Below, piece by piece: positions 35,911-44,666 of a stretch of 64,000 nt of DNA. Source of the stretch: Pseudomonas sp. MM211 (GTDB lineage Bacteria; Pseudomonadota; Gammaproteobacteria; Pseudomonadales; Pseudomonadaceae); NCBI RefSeq assembly GCF_020386635.1, contig NZ_CP081942.1, positions 2,170,001 to 2,234,000 on the forward strand, given 5' to 3'. The notes beneath the pieces are model-generated. The model had not been told where the DNA came from and did no database searches. It was given only the letters and a program-made list of their open reading frames with translations. Both the position numbers and the translations under genes were made by a program. The first letter of the stretch is position 1; every line of letters begins with the position of its first letter.

Positions 35911-36666
35911 ATGGAAAATCAGAACACACCACCACGTGCGCGCCGCAAGCACCGCAGCCTGGCTCAGGAGCTGGTCGCGGAGTTGTCCGAGCGCATTCGC
36001 GATGGAGTGATCAAGCGTGGCGAGAAGTTGCCGACCGAGTCGGCGATCATGGAAGAGCAGGGCGTAAGCCGCACCGTAGTGCGCGAAGCCTTGTCGCGTT
36101 TGCAGGCTTCTGGCCTGGTAGAAACTCGCCATGGCATCGGTACCTTCGTTCTGGATATTCCCAATCCGGGTGTCTTTCGCATCGATCCCGCGACCATCGT
36201 CACCCTGCGTGAAGTGCTCGCCGTGCTCGAGCTGCGCATCAGCCTGGAAGTCGAGTCGGCTGGCCTGGCTGCCCATCGGCGTACGCCTGAGCAACTGGCT
36301 TCCATGCGCCAGGCTTTGGATGCGCTGAATGAAGGCGCGGCCCACGAAAGCGATGCGGTGTCGTCGGATTTCCAGTTTCACCTGCAGATCGCTCACGCCA
36401 CCGGCAACCGCTACTTCACCGATATCATGAGCCACCTGGGTACCAGCATCATTCCGCGTACCCGGCTGAACTCGGCGCGTATCGCCCATGACGATCATGC
36501 CCACTACATGGCGCGCCTCGAGCGTGAGCATGAGCAGATCTTCGAAGCGATCGCCCGCCAGGACTCCGACGCTGCGCGCGCCGCCATGCGCCTGCACCTG
36601 ACCAACAGCCGCGAGCGGCTGCGTCAGGCCCATGAGGCCGCTGAAGTGGTCGTCAAGCAGGCCTGA
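35911..36666 (+). CDS. FadR-type GntR transcriptional regulator (FCD domain)
   Basis: A 251-residue regulator. The winged helix near residues 14-80 contains GEKLPTESAIMEEQGVSRTVVREALSRLQASGLVETRHGIGTFV-type sequence, and an all-helical FCD ligand domain spans about 90-235 with metal-site-like histidines (FQFHLQIAHATGN, REHEQIFEAI). Relatives control sugar-acid catabolism. It is next to the uronate island; the GTYGTAYGAY sites are its best candidate operators. The start could also be an ATG nine codons upstream; neither has a strong ribosome-binding site. Confidence 0.9.
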   Translation: MENQNTPPRARRKHRSLAQELVAELSERIRDGVIKRGEKLPTESAIMEEQGVSRTVVREALSRLQASGLVETRHGIGTFVLDIPNPGVFRIDPATIVTLREVLAVLELRISLEVESAGLAAHRRTPEQLASMRQALDALNEGAAHESDAVSSDFQFHLQIAHATGNRYFTDIMSHLGTSIIPRTRLNSARIAHDDHAHYMARLEREHEQIFEAIARQDSDAARAAMRLHLTNSRERLRQAHEAAEVVVKQA

Positions 36667-36749
36667 GCCCTGCAAGGCAGAAACGGGCTGCAGAGCCAGC
36701 CTGTTTCTAACGCCGCAAAATCGATGCACAGCTGATCGCAGGTAGATGC

Positions 36750-37661
36750 TCAGGCGTCCTTGCGATAGGTCAGTAGAACAATCCCCGCCAGCACGATCGC
36801 GCCGCCGATCATCTGTATACCGCTCAATACCTGATCCAGCAGCAGCCAGCCGAACAGCAGCGTGGCGATGGGCTCCATGTTCATCACCGGTGCGTTCTTG
36901 GCCATGTTCAGGCGCGGCACGGTGACGAACAGCATGCAGAAGGCGATGCCGTAGAGCAGCACCAGGGCGCCCAGCGCGATCCAGCCGGTTTCGTTGCCCG
37001 GCAGGTTCATGCCGCCAGGGATCAGGTCGGCGCTGCCAGCCAGTGCCATGCTGCTGAACACGATCATCAGGGTCAGCATGCTACGCACCGAGCCGCGCAG
37101 GCTCGACAGCTTGTGGTCGGTGATCCACAGCGCGCAGGCGAATACGCAGGCGGCGAGGAACGACACGCTTACTCCAACCACCCATTCCGGGCCGGCAGGC
37201 TCGCTGGCGCTCAGGCGTGCGGGAAGATCCAGGGCGAACATCAGGCCGAGCAGAATCAGGCCCATGAGCATCACCGTGCGCCGCGTCGGCGCCGAGCCAC
37301 CCAGTGCCCAGGTGAGCAGGGCGAGCAGGATCGGGAAGGTGTTGCCGATCAGCAGCGCAAGTGCCACGGGGATGCGCGCCACAGCGGAGTACAGGCAGAT
37401 GCTCTGGGTGGCGATCAGCAGACCCAGCAGCAATTGCCAGCGCCAGGCGCCAGGTGGCATCTGCAGAGCCTGGCGTTGCCAGACGACGATGCCCAGTAGC
37501 ACCAGCATGGTGACACCGGAACGACACAGGATCGCCAGGAGCAGGCCGGTGTCGTTGTCGAAAGCGATGCGTGCAGCGATGTGGTTGCCGGCGAAGGAGC
37601 ATGCCAGCAGGGCCAACAACAGCACGGCGATATGGCGGGGAAACAGGGCAGGGGACGTCAT
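36750..37661 (-). CDS. EamA-family (DMT superfamily) transporter
   Basis: A 303-residue protein with ten predicted membrane helices in two EamA repeats (about 8-140 and 155-295); the C-terminal half has APVMNMEPIATLLFGWLLLDQ. EamA proteins typically export or import small metabolites, often amino acids; the substrate here is unknown. It follows the TRAP operon on the same strand but is separated by a strong terminator, so it is probably transcribed alone. Confidence 0.88.
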   Translation of the reverse strand: MTSPALFPRHIAVLLLALLACSFAGNHIAARIAFDNDTGLLLAILCRSGVTMLVLLGIVVWQRQALQMPPGAWRWQLLLGLLIATQSICLYSAVARIPVALALLIGNTFPILLALLTWALGGSAPTRRTVMLMGLILLGLMFALDLPARLSASEPAGPEWVVGVSVSFLAACVFACALWITDHKLSSLRGSVRSMLTLMIVFSSMALAGSADLIPGGMNLPGNETGWIALGALVLLYGIAFCMLFVTVPRLNMAKNAPVMNMEPIATLLFGWLLLDQVLSGIQMIGGAIVLAGIVLLTYRKDA

Positions 37662-37734
37662 GGCAGCAATTTCCGTATTGATTGAGCCGTCAGGGCGAGA
37701 TGGCGTGACGGCTTGGTGACCGTTCTGCCTCTCT

Positions 37735-37773
37735 AAAAAAAACGGCGGGTCGCGTTATGCACGCGACCCGCCG
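37735..37773 (-). terminator. terminator of the uronate/TRAP operon
   Basis: A 13-bp perfect stem (arms CGGCGGGTCGCGT and ACGCGACCCGCCG, 5-nt loop) followed on the minus strand by a run of T, 15 bp after the dctM-type gene. Confidence 0.9.
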
Positions 37774-37787
37774 CGGGTGTAGCAGTA

Positions 37788-39068
37788 TCAGAGTACGACG
37801 CTAGGCAGCCACAGCGAAATTGCCGGGATGTAGGTCACGGCCATCAGTACCATGAACAGTGCAGCGTAGAACGGCAGCAGTGCTTTCACGGTGTTTTCGA
37901 TGGTGACCTTGCCAATCGCCGCGCCGACGAACAGCACCGCACCCACCGGTGGCGTTATCAGCCCGATACCCAGGTTGACCAGCATGATCATGCCGAAGTG
38001 CACCGGATCGACACCAATCGACAGCACCACCGGCAACAGGATCGGGGTGAGGATCAGGATCAGCGGCGCCATGTCCATTACCGTGCCCAGAGCCAGCAAC
38101 ATGAAGTTGATGCACATCAGGATCACGTAGCGGTTGTCGGAGATGGTCATGAACGCGGTGGTGATCTTCGCCGGGATCTGCATCAGCGTCATGATGTAGC
38201 CGAAGCTGGCCGCGAAGGCGATCAGGATCATCACGATGGAGATCGTACGCACCGTGCGGTGCATCAGCTTGGGAAGGTCACGCCACTTGTAGTCGCGGTA
38301 GACGAACATGGTGACGAAGAACGCCCACAGCACTGCAATCGCTGCCGATTCGGTAGCGGTGAAGATGCCGGAGATGATCCCGCCGAGGATGATCACCATG
38401 GTGAACAGGCCCCAGATCGCATCGACGCAGATCTTCAGTGCCTGGCGCAGCGGGATGACTTCGCCTTTCGGGTAGTTGCGCTTCTTCGCGAAGAACATGC
38501 ACAGGCCCATCATCACGGCGCTGAGCAGCAGACCCGGGCCAATGCCGGCGATGAACAGCGATGCGATGGAGACGGTGCCACCAGCAGCCAGCGAGTAGAT
38601 CACCGAGTTGTGGCTCGGCGGGGTCAGCAGCGCTTGTACCGAGCCACTCACCGTTACGGCGGTGGCGTATTCGCGCGGATAACCGTTGCGCTCCATTTCC
38701 GGGATCATCACCGAACCTACCGAGGCGGTATCCGCCAGGGCCGAGCCGGAGATGGCGCCGAAGAAGGTCGAGGCCATGATGTTGACCAGCGACAGGCCAC
38801 CACGGACGAAACCTACCAGTACGCCAGCGAAAGCGACCAGACGGCGGGACATACCGCCTTCCGCCATGATCGCACCCGCGAGTACGAAGAACGGAATGGC
38901 CAGCAGGGAGAACTTGCTGATGCCGCCGGTGACGGAAATCATCACCGCGTGCAGCGGAATATCGATCCACCACGCGCCGATCAGCGCAGACAGACCCAGT
39001 GCATAAGCCACCGGCATACGCAGCAGGATCAGTACGACGAAACTACCAAGCAGGATTAGCGCGTCCAT
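37788..39068 (-). CDS. TRAP transporter large permease (DctM type)
   Basis: A 426-residue membrane protein with about 12 helices, typical of TRAP large subunits: LLRMPVAYALGLSALIG, FSLLAIPFFVLAGAIM, FFGAISGSALADTASVG, and near the end LLILTPILLPVV and NLGIGLITPPVGAVLFVG. It forms the Na+-driven translocation channel with the DctQ-type subunit, whose stop adjoins its start. Last gene of the udh-lactonase-dctPQM operon, so hexuronate or aldarate uptake is likely. Confidence 0.95.
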   Translation of the reverse strand: MDALILLGSFVVLILLRMPVAYALGLSALIGAWWIDIPLHAVMISVTGGISKFSLLAIPFFVLAGAIMAEGGMSRRLVAFAGVLVGFVRGGLSLVNIMASTFFGAISGSALADTASVGSVMIPEMERNGYPREYATAVTVSGSVQALLTPPSHNSVIYSLAAGGTVSIASLFIAGIGPGLLLSAVMMGLCMFFAKKRNYPKGEVIPLRQALKICVDAIWGLFTMVIILGGIISGIFTATESAAIAVLWAFFVTMFVYRDYKWRDLPKLMHRTVRTISIVMILIAFAASFGYIMTLMQIPAKITTAFMTISDNRYVILMCINFMLLALGTVMDMAPLILILTPILLPVVLSIGVDPVHFGMIMLVNLGIGLITPPVGAVLFVGAAIGKVTIENTVKALLPFYAALFMVLMAVTYIPAISLWLPSVVL

Positions 39069-39596
39069 TTACACGGCCTCCTTGGCTTCTTCAACATGCT
39101 CGTAATTGCTCACTCGTCGACCACTCTGATCGCCGAACAACAGCCTTTCGAGGATAAAGATCAGGGTCACGAAACCACCGATTGGAATAGGGGAGTAAGC
39201 CATGCCCACGCGCACCGAGGTCAGTGAGGCGAGGAACTGGTTCCAGGTAGCCATGCACAGTTTGATGCCCCAGATGAGCATGAACAGGCACACCGCCGCC
39301 ATCAGCAGCTCTACCAGCAGAGTGATTGCGCCATGCCAAGCTTTCGGCAGGCGATCGGTCAGGGAAGTCACGGCCATGTGCGCCCCAGCGCGGTAACTGG
39401 CTGCGGCACCGACGAACGTGAACAGTGCCATCAGCAAAATGGCTACGGGCTCGGGCCAGCTGGAGCCAGCACCAAGCACGTAGCGGGCAAAAATGCCCCA
39501 AGGAATGATCAGGGCCATGACCAGGATGGACAGCCCCGCTACCCAGATACAGGTCATGTATAGGGCGTCACAGGCGCGTAAGAATGTATTCTTCAT
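39069..39596 (-). CDS. TRAP transporter small permease (DctQ type)
   Basis: A 175-residue protein with four helices (ILVMALIIPWGIFARYVLG, AILLMALFTFVGAAASYRAG, LVELLMAAVCLFMLIWG, IPIGGFVTLIFILERLLFG) and the GSSWPEP loop common in DctQ subunits. It associates with the large permease, which starts immediately after its stop. Confidence 0.93.
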   Translation of the reverse strand: MKNTFLRACDALYMTCIWVAGLSILVMALIIPWGIFARYVLGAGSSWPEPVAILLMALFTFVGAAASYRAGAHMAVTSLTDRLPKAWHGAITLLVELLMAAVCLFMLIWGIKLCMATWNQFLASLTSVRVGMAYSPIPIGGFVTLIFILERLLFGDQSGRRVSNYEHVEEAKEAV

Positions 39597-39612
39597 GAGA
39601 CTTCACCACAGC

Positions 39613-39637
39613 GTGGCGGCGCAGGACGCGCCGCCAC
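39613..39637 (-). other. intercistronic hairpin after the TRAP binding-protein gene
   Basis: A perfect 10-bp stem (GTGGCGGCGC / GCGCCGCCAC, loop AGGAC) with no U-run lies between the binding protein and small permease genes. It probably protects the upstream message or attenuates transcription so that the binding protein is made in excess. Confidence 0.6.
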
Positions 39638-39659
39638 AGCATTCGTCGGAGTGATCGGT

Positions 39660-40634
39660 TTACTTGACGGCTTCGATGCGCTTGATCAGCTCGACATAAG
39701 GTGCGCCGTACTTCTCGCGAACCGGAGCAGTGGCGTCATAGAAGGGCTTGGTGTCGACTTCGATGAACTCAACGCCGGCCGCTTTCAGTTTCTCGACGCT
39801 GGCTGCGCTCTTCTCGTCCCACAGCTTGCGCTCTTCGAGCTGAGCTTCCTTGGCGAACTTCTTGACCAGCTCTTGCTGCTCAGGCGTCAGCTTCTCCCAG
39901 GCGGCCTTGGACATCATCAGCGGCTCCGGCAGGATCAGGTGATGGGTCTGGGTGTAGTACTTGGCCGACTGGAAGTGGTTGTGCTCGAGCAGGGTAGGCG
40001 GGTTGTTCTCGGCACCGTCGATCACGCCGGTTTGCAGGGCGCTGAAGATCTCACCGGTGTCCATGGCGATGCCGTTGGCACCCATGGCATTGAGGGTATC
40101 GATGAACAGCGGGTTGCCGATCACGCGGATCTTCATGCCCTTGAGGTCTTCGATCTTGCGAACAGGTTTCTTGGTGTAGATGCTGCGGCTGCCGCCATCC
40201 ATCCAGGCCAGACCGACCATGTTGAATTCGGAAGCGGTGATCTTGTCGAGGATTTCCTGACCAACGTCGCCGTCGATGACCTTGCGCATGTGGTCAACAT
40301 CGCGGAACACGAACGGCATGTTGAAGACGTTGGTGTCCGGTACTACCGGGCCTACGGAGCCAAGGCTCACGCGGGTGATCTGCACGGCGCCAATCTGGGT
40401 TTGTTCGATGACTTCTTTTTCAGAACCCAGAACGCCGCCAGCGAACATGCGGTACTTGAGTTCGCCTTTGGTGGCTTCTTCAAGCTTCTTGCCGAGATTT
40501 TCCATGGCCACGACGGTCGGGTAACCGGCGGGGTGGATTTCAGCCATTTTCAGGGTGGTCGCAGCCTGAGCCAGGCTCGACAGGCCGATGGCCAGCGGGA
40601 GTGCGGCGATGAGCAACTTGCGCTTGAGGTTCAT
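39660..40634 (-). CDS. TRAP transporter substrate-binding protein (DctP type)
   Basis: A 324-residue periplasmic protein. The signal peptide MNLKRKLLIAALPLAIGLSS is followed by LAQA and probable cleavage before ATTLK. The mature part has the TRAP signatures KMAEIHPAGYP, GVLGSEKEVIEQTQIG, MKIRVIGNPLFIDT (with the conserved Arg that binds the ligand carboxylate) and TGVIDGAENNPPT. Relatives bind C4 acids or sugar acids; operon context favours a hexuronate or aldarate. Preceded by the SMP-30 gene. Confidence 0.94.
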   Translation of the reverse strand: MNLKRKLLIAALPLAIGLSSLAQAATTLKMAEIHPAGYPTVVAMENLGKKLEEATKGELKYRMFAGGVLGSEKEVIEQTQIGAVQITRVSLGSVGPVVPDTNVFNMPFVFRDVDHMRKVIDGDVGQEILDKITASEFNMVGLAWMDGGSRSIYTKKPVRKIEDLKGMKIRVIGNPLFIDTLNAMGANGIAMDTGEIFSALQTGVIDGAENNPPTLLEHNHFQSAKYYTQTHHLILPEPLMMSKAAWEKLTPEQQELVKKFAKEAQLEERKLWDEKSAASVEKLKAAGVEFIEVDTKPFYDATAPVREKYGAPYVELIKRIEAVK

Positions 40635-40722
40635 GTGAAGCTCCGTTTTGTTGTTGTTGGTGTGCAGCGTTATGAAGCTCCAGGGTGGCCCGCTGGATCA
40701 CGGGTTCCCCAGATGTTGGTAA

Positions 40723-41616
40723 TTAGAACTGGAATGATGTTTCTTCAAGGCCACTGACGCCTGGCTGCAGGGCGAACACGCCGCCAGCCAGAGGTTGATC
40801 GTCCAGGTTGCCGCCCGGGCGAATCGAAGTGACGTACAAGGTATCGAGGTTGGCGCCGCCGAATGCACACATGGTCGGCTTTTTCACGGGTACTTCCAGC
40901 GAGCGATCAAGGCGTCCGGCTGGGGTGAAACGGTGAATCAGGCCCGCATCGTTGCCGCAGATCCAGTAGCAACCATCGGCATCCACGGCTGCGCCGTCAG
41001 GGCGGCCGGGATAGTCGTTCATGTCGACGAACAGGCGGCGGTTGTGTGGCGTGCCGCTGTCGATGTCGTAATCGAATGCCCAGATGAGCTGCGCCGACGG
41101 ATGCGAGTCGGACAGATACATGGTGCGGCCGTCGGGGCTGAAGCCCAGGCCGTTGGGTACGATCAGGTCATCGAGCAGCACCGGGAGGGTGCTCTGCCCG
41201 GCGCCGTCATAGCGATACAGCGCGCCGACGTTGGCGCCTGCGGCCATGTCCAGGAGCATGGTGCCTGCCCAGAAACGGCCTTGGCGGTCACAGCGACCGT
41301 CGTTGAAGCGCATGCCTTCGCGAGCATGGCTGACTTCGACCAGGCGTTCGCCAGTCAGTCGACCATCTTCACCGGCGCTTAGCTGGAAGATGCCGCTTTC
41401 CATGCCAGCGATCCAGCTGCCGTCAGCGCGCCGGGCGATGCAGGCAAGCATCTCATCCGCTTCCCAGCTTTGCGTGGTGGCGTCCGTCAGGTTCCAGCGG
41501 TACAGGCGTTTGTTGGGGATGTCGGCCCAGTAAAGGGCCTGATCCTGTGCGCTCCACACCGGACTTTCACCCACTGTGTTGCGGGCATCGAGAATCAGTT
41601 CGGCTTGCTTGGGCAT
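40723..41616 (-). CDS. SMP-30/gluconolactonase family lactonase
   Basis: A 297-residue six-bladed beta-propeller lactonase. The metal ligands of the family are present: E17 (VGESPVW), Asn in VPNGLGFSPDG and Asp in RPDGAAVDADG. Other motifs are REGMRFNDGRCDRQGRFWAG and DTLYVTSIRPGG. Encoded 37 bp downstream of uronate dehydrogenase, it probably opens the aldarolactone that enzyme makes, a role I recall for UxuL-type lactonases in proteobacterial hexuronate pathways. An arabinono- or gluconolactonase is the alternative. Confidence 0.9.
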   Translation of the reverse strand: MPKQAELILDARNTVGESPVWSAQDQALYWADIPNKRLYRWNLTDATTQSWEADEMLACIARRADGSWIAGMESGIFQLSAGEDGRLTGERLVEVSHAREGMRFNDGRCDRQGRFWAGTMLLDMAAGANVGALYRYDGAGQSTLPVLLDDLIVPNGLGFSPDGRTMYLSDSHPSAQLIWAFDYDIDSGTPHNRRLFVDMNDYPGRPDGAAVDADGCYWICGNDAGLIHRFTPAGRLDRSLEVPVKKPTMCAFGGANLDTLYVTSIRPGGNLDDQPLAGGVFALQPGVSGLEETSFQF

Positions 41617-41653
41617 GTCCGACCTCTTTTATTGTTATCGAGTATGCGAGGTA

Positions 41654-42481
41654 TCAGTTGTCGCCGAACGGGCCGGCTGCCGTGAAGGCGCCGCCATGGT
41701 AGAGAGCGTTGGGATCATCTGCCGCCACTGCTGGCTGGGTCTCGACCTTGTCGCGGAATACTTCGGAGCTGTCCTTGGGTACGTAGCCCAGGTGAGCGGC
41801 CTTGCTGTTGTCCCACCACACGGTCTTGTTCGCCGACGCGCCGTAAACCACGGTGTGGCCGACATTCGGGGTGGTCAGGCCACGTTCGATCAGTTGCACC
41901 AGGTCGTCGTAGCTCAGCCAGGTGCTCATCATGCGGCGATTGAGCGGTTCGGTGAACGAGGAGCCAATGCGGATGCTGACGGTTTCGATACCGTAGCGAT
42001 CAAAGTAGAAGCTGGCCATGTCCTCGCCGTAGGACTTCGACAGGCCGTAGTAACCATCGGGACGGCGCGGGGCGTTGGCGTCGATGGTGTCGGTCTGCTT
42101 GTGGAAACCGATGACATGGTTGGAGCTGGCGAAGATCACACGTTTGACGCCATGGCGACGTGCGGCTTCGTAGATGTGGAAAACGCCGCTGATGTTCGGG
42201 CCGAGGATTTCCTCGAATGGACGCTCAACCGACACCCCGCCAAAGTGCAGGATCGCATCGACACCTTCAACGAGCTGATGAACGGCCTGCTTGTCGGCCA
42301 GATCGCAGAGCTGTACTTCGATGTGGTCACCTTCGGCCGGCGCCATTTCGACGATGTCCGAGAGACGCAGGATCTTGGTCAGGGGCTGCAGACGTTCGCG
42401 CAGTACCTTGCCCAGCCCGCCAGCTGCGCCAGTGAGCAGCAGACGATTGAAGGGTACTTGGGCGTTGGAAGTCGTAGTCAT
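41654..42481 (-). CDS. udh: NAD-dependent uronate dehydrogenase
   Basis: A 275-residue extended-SDR-type enzyme. NAD-binding GAAGGLG lies at 18-24, and catalytic Y145xxxK149 in YYGLSKSYGEDMASFYF. HFGGVSVERPFEEILGPNI and FASSNHVIGFH are characteristic of bacterial uronate dehydrogenases. It oxidises D-galacturonate or D-glucuronate at C1 to the aldarolactone. It is the first gene of an operon running on to the lactonase and TRAP transporter, with a GTCGTATGAC site 51 bp upstream of its start. Confidence 0.93.
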   Translation of the reverse strand: MTTTSNAQVPFNRLLLTGAAGGLGKVLRERLQPLTKILRLSDIVEMAPAEGDHIEVQLCDLADKQAVHQLVEGVDAILHFGGVSVERPFEEILGPNISGVFHIYEAARRHGVKRVIFASSNHVIGFHKQTDTIDANAPRRPDGYYGLSKSYGEDMASFYFDRYGIETVSIRIGSSFTEPLNRRMMSTWLSYDDLVQLIERGLTTPNVGHTVVYGASANKTVWWDNSKAAHLGYVPKDSSEVFRDKVETQPAVAADDPNALYHGGAFTAAGPFGDN

Positions 42482-42531
42482 GGGCGGGAGGCCTGTTCTC
42501 TGCTTGTTGTTATTTAGAGATTGTCATCTGT

Positions 42532-42541
42532 TGTCGTATGA
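42532..42541. promoter_or_regulatory. candidate GntR operator, site 2 (GTCGTATGAC)
   Basis: A GTYGTAYGAY match 51 bp upstream of udh, extended to TTGTCGTATGACA. It is the only match upstream of the udh-lactonase-TRAP operon. Confidence 0.55.
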
Positions 42542-42804
42542 CATGGCTGGATTATCGACATCCATCCAAGCGTTTGTCAACGCGCTCACAAAACAAGAAT
42601 ATCGTCCCATTGTGTCGCTTGATAGGGCTGTAACGGTCGAGATAGACGGCTTTATGTCCTAAGTGATGGGGGTGGACGCGGCGACCGCTGGCATCGTGCT
42701 TAAGTCTAAGGTTGTCTGATGACGTTATCATTGGCGTGTCGTCATGACGGGCTACTGCTCAACCAACTCTGGCAACCGTAGCGGCCAGCAGAGTGTTTCG
42801 CGAG

Positions 42805-43058
42805 CCCGTAGCCTGGGTTGAGCGAAGCGATACCCGGGAATCACCACCGCGCCGTAGTCGGGACGATGGCATGCATGTATGAGAAGGGCTGGCAGATGTT
42901 GTCAGATGACGGTGTCTTGCATGCGCTTCAGCCCGTAGCCTGGGTTGAGCGAAGCGATACCTGGGAATCGCCACCGCGCCGTAGTCGGGACGATGGCATG
43001 CATGTATGAGAAGGGCTTGCAGAAGTTGTCGGATGACGGTGGCCTGCAAGCGCTTCAG
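42805..43058. repeat. tandem duplication of a 127-bp repeat
   Basis: Two direct, adjacent copies (42805-42931 and 42932-43058), about 90 percent identical, each starting CCCGTAGCCTGGGTTGAGCG and ending GCGCTTCAG. Each contains the dyad-bearing head seen at 19031-19106. They fill most of the udh-kdgD intergenic region and encode nothing convincing. Confidence 0.85.
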
Positions 43059-43148
43059 CTAATCGCAGGGATACCTGAGCATTACCTGACATGGCCGAGA
43101 TAGAGCGCTCTGTGAGCGGACGAAGAGAAAAGTATGGCTTTCAATAAT

Positions 43149-43158
43149 GTCGTACGAT
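43149..43158. promoter_or_regulatory. candidate GntR operator, site 3 (GTCGTACGAT)
   Basis: It lies 59 bp upstream of the first kdgD within GTACGATAACGTAT, a 14-bp stretch repeated at the same distance from the second kdgD. Confidence 0.55.
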
Positions 43159-43217
43159 AACGTATCTCTAACAGCCTAGGCTGCTCAATTTCCATCCCCG
43201 CTACAGGTATTCGAAGA

Positions 43218-44129
43218 ATGACCCCACAAGAATTAAAAACTGTCCTCTCCTCCGGTCTGCTGTCTTTCCCGCTGACCGATTTCGATGCCCAAGGCGAATT
43301 CAACCCAGAAGGCTACGTACGTCGCCTCGAGTGGCTGGCCCCGTACGGCGCTACCGCGCTGTTCGCCGCTGGCGGTACTGGTGAATTCTTCTCCCTGGCG
43401 GCCGACGAGTACTCGTCTGTCATCAAGACTGCCGTCGACACCTGCGCCGGCAGCGTGCCAATTCTCGCTGGCGTAGGCGGTTCCACTCGCCAGGCCATCC
43501 AGTACGCACAGGAAGCCGAGCGTCTGGGCGCCAAAGGCCTGCTGCTGCTGCCGCACTACCTGACCGAAGCGTCGCAGGAAGGTGTTGCCGCTCACGTCGA
43601 GCAGGTCTGCAAATCGGTGAAGATCGGCGTAGTCGTCTACAACCGTAACGTTTGCCGCCTGACCGCTCCGCTGCTCGAGCAACTGGCCGAGCGTTGCCCG
43701 AACCTGATCGGCTACAAAGACGGCCTGGGCGACATTGAACTGATGGTCTCGATCCGTCGCCGTCTGGGTGATCGTTTCAGCTACCTGGGCGGCCTGCCGA
43801 CCGCCGAAGTCTACGCCGCTGCCTACAAGGCGCTGGGCGTACCGGTTTACTCGTCTGCGGTGTTCAACTTCATCCCGAAAACCGCGATGGACTTCTACCA
43901 CGCCATTGCCAAGGAAGATCACGCCACCGTTGGCAAGATCATCGACGACTTCTTCCTGCCTTACCTGGACATCCGCAATCGCAAGTCCGGCTATGCAGTG
44001 AGTATCGTCAAGGCTGGCGCCAAGATCTCCGGCTACGACGCCGGCCCGGTTCGCGCTCCGCTGACCGACCTGCTGCCTGCCGAGTACGAGCAACTGGCTG
44101 CGCTGATCAAGAAGCAAGGCGCTCAGTAA
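43218..44129 (+). CDS. kdgD: 5-dehydro-4-deoxyglucarate dehydratase, copy 1
   Basis: KdgD (DHDPS superfamily) dehydrates and decarboxylates 5-keto-4-deoxyglucarate to 2-oxoglutarate semialdehyde. The 303-residue TIM barrel has GGTGEFFSL at 52-60, Y141 (VVVYNRNV), Schiff-base K167 ([10 protein letters not shown]) and [11 protein letters not shown] near the end. It is 96 percent identical (13 substitutions) to the copy at 48384. Monocistronic, with its own terminator. Position and shared operator indicate induction with the udh operon. Confidence 0.95.
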   Translation: MTPQELKTVLSSGLLSFPLTDFDAQGEFNPEGYVRRLEWLAPYGATALFAAGGTGEFFSLAADEYSSVIKTAVDTCAGSVPILAGVGGSTRQAIQYAQEAERLGAKGLLLLPHYLTEASQEGVAAHVEQVCKSVKIGVVVYNRNVCRLTAPLLEQLAERCPNLIGYKDGLGDIELMVSIRRRLGDRFSYLGGLPTAEVYAAAYKALGVPVYSSAVFNFIPKTAMDFYHAIAKEDHATVGKIIDDFFLPYLDIRNRKSGYAVSIVKAGAKISGYDAGPVRAPLTDLLPAEYEQLAALIKKQGAQ

Positions 44130-44146
44130 GCTATACGCGACAAAAC

Positions 44147-44175
44147 AAAAGCCCAGGCCTAGTGCCTGGGCTTTT
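44147..44175 (+). terminator. terminator of kdgD copy 1
   Basis: AAAAGCCCAGGC, a 5-nt loop and GCCTGGGCTTTTT, 18 bp after the stop. Confidence 0.9.
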
Positions 44176-44279
44176 TCGTTTGCGGCAATTATTTATGCTG
44201 TGGTCGGTGCTCTACAGTTAGTCAGGCTGTCTGATGCTTGATGGGCTGTCACAAGGCAAAAGCAGCCGGTCGCGATCTC

Positions 44280-44363
44280 GTGGGAGGGGCCGGGCGGCGA
44301 TCCGCTTTAGCCGCGAGCTCTTTACGCTTAGCCAGGCAAAATCGAGGCTAAAGCCTCTCCCAC
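44280..44363. repeat. REP-like inverted repeat
   Basis: GTGGGAGGGGC at the left and GCCTCTCCCAC at the right, with an internal CGAGGCTAAAGCC block, resemble Pseudomonas REP palindromes. Confidence 0.6.
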
Positions 44364-44404
44364 AAACGTCGCCACGTTTCGACCTTCAGGCACCGCTTGA
44401 TGAT

Positions 44405-44525
44405 GGCTCCCACGCTCCCGCGTGGGAGCCCAATCCAGGGCGCTCTGCGCCCGCCAGGCCTCGACATCGGACGCAGAGCGTCCCTGCAGGCATTCCCACG
44501 CGGAGCGTGAGGAACGATCAGATCG
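44405..44525. repeat. second palindromic repeat (GCGTGGGAGC type)
   Basis: A perfect hairpin GGCTCCCACGC-TCCC-GCGTGGGAGCC (44405-44430) is followed by GCGCTCTGCGC and GGACGCAGAGCGTCC palindromes and a degenerate CCCACGCGGAGCGTGAGGAAC. This compound element is common in pseudomonad intergenic DNA. The 537-bp gap 44130-44666 holds this, the REP-like repeat and two terminators, and no gene. Confidence 0.6.
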
Positions 44526-44612
44526 AACCTCGCAGCAGATGACCGCTTTCGCCACTTTCCTGCCTTCGCTTTAGCATCTACACGCTTTGCCTGGATTGAA
44601 TTCCAATATGCG

Positions 44613-44652
44613 AAAAAAGCCGCTGTAACCCTCGAGGCTACAGCGGCTTTTC
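44613..44652 (-). terminator. terminator of the tctCBA-type operon
   Basis: On the minus strand AAAAGCCGCTGTA and TACAGCGGCTTTTTT arms form a stem with a U-run, 14 bp beyond the last stop. Confidence 0.88.
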
Positions 44653-44666
44653 CGTTTCGACGTCGC

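Noticed and set aside
42759..43049. Open frames through the 127-bp tandem repeat
   Set aside because: The apparent repeats in the translation simply follow the DNA duplication; no start signal or family.
42805..43058. Possible CRISPR array
   Set aside because: Only two adjacent 127-bp direct repeats with no spacers and no cas genes.
44190..44600. Possible small RNA gene between kdgD and tctA
   Set aside because: The hairpins match REP-like and compound palindromic repeats, and no promoter or separate terminator beyond those of the two flanking genes is evident.
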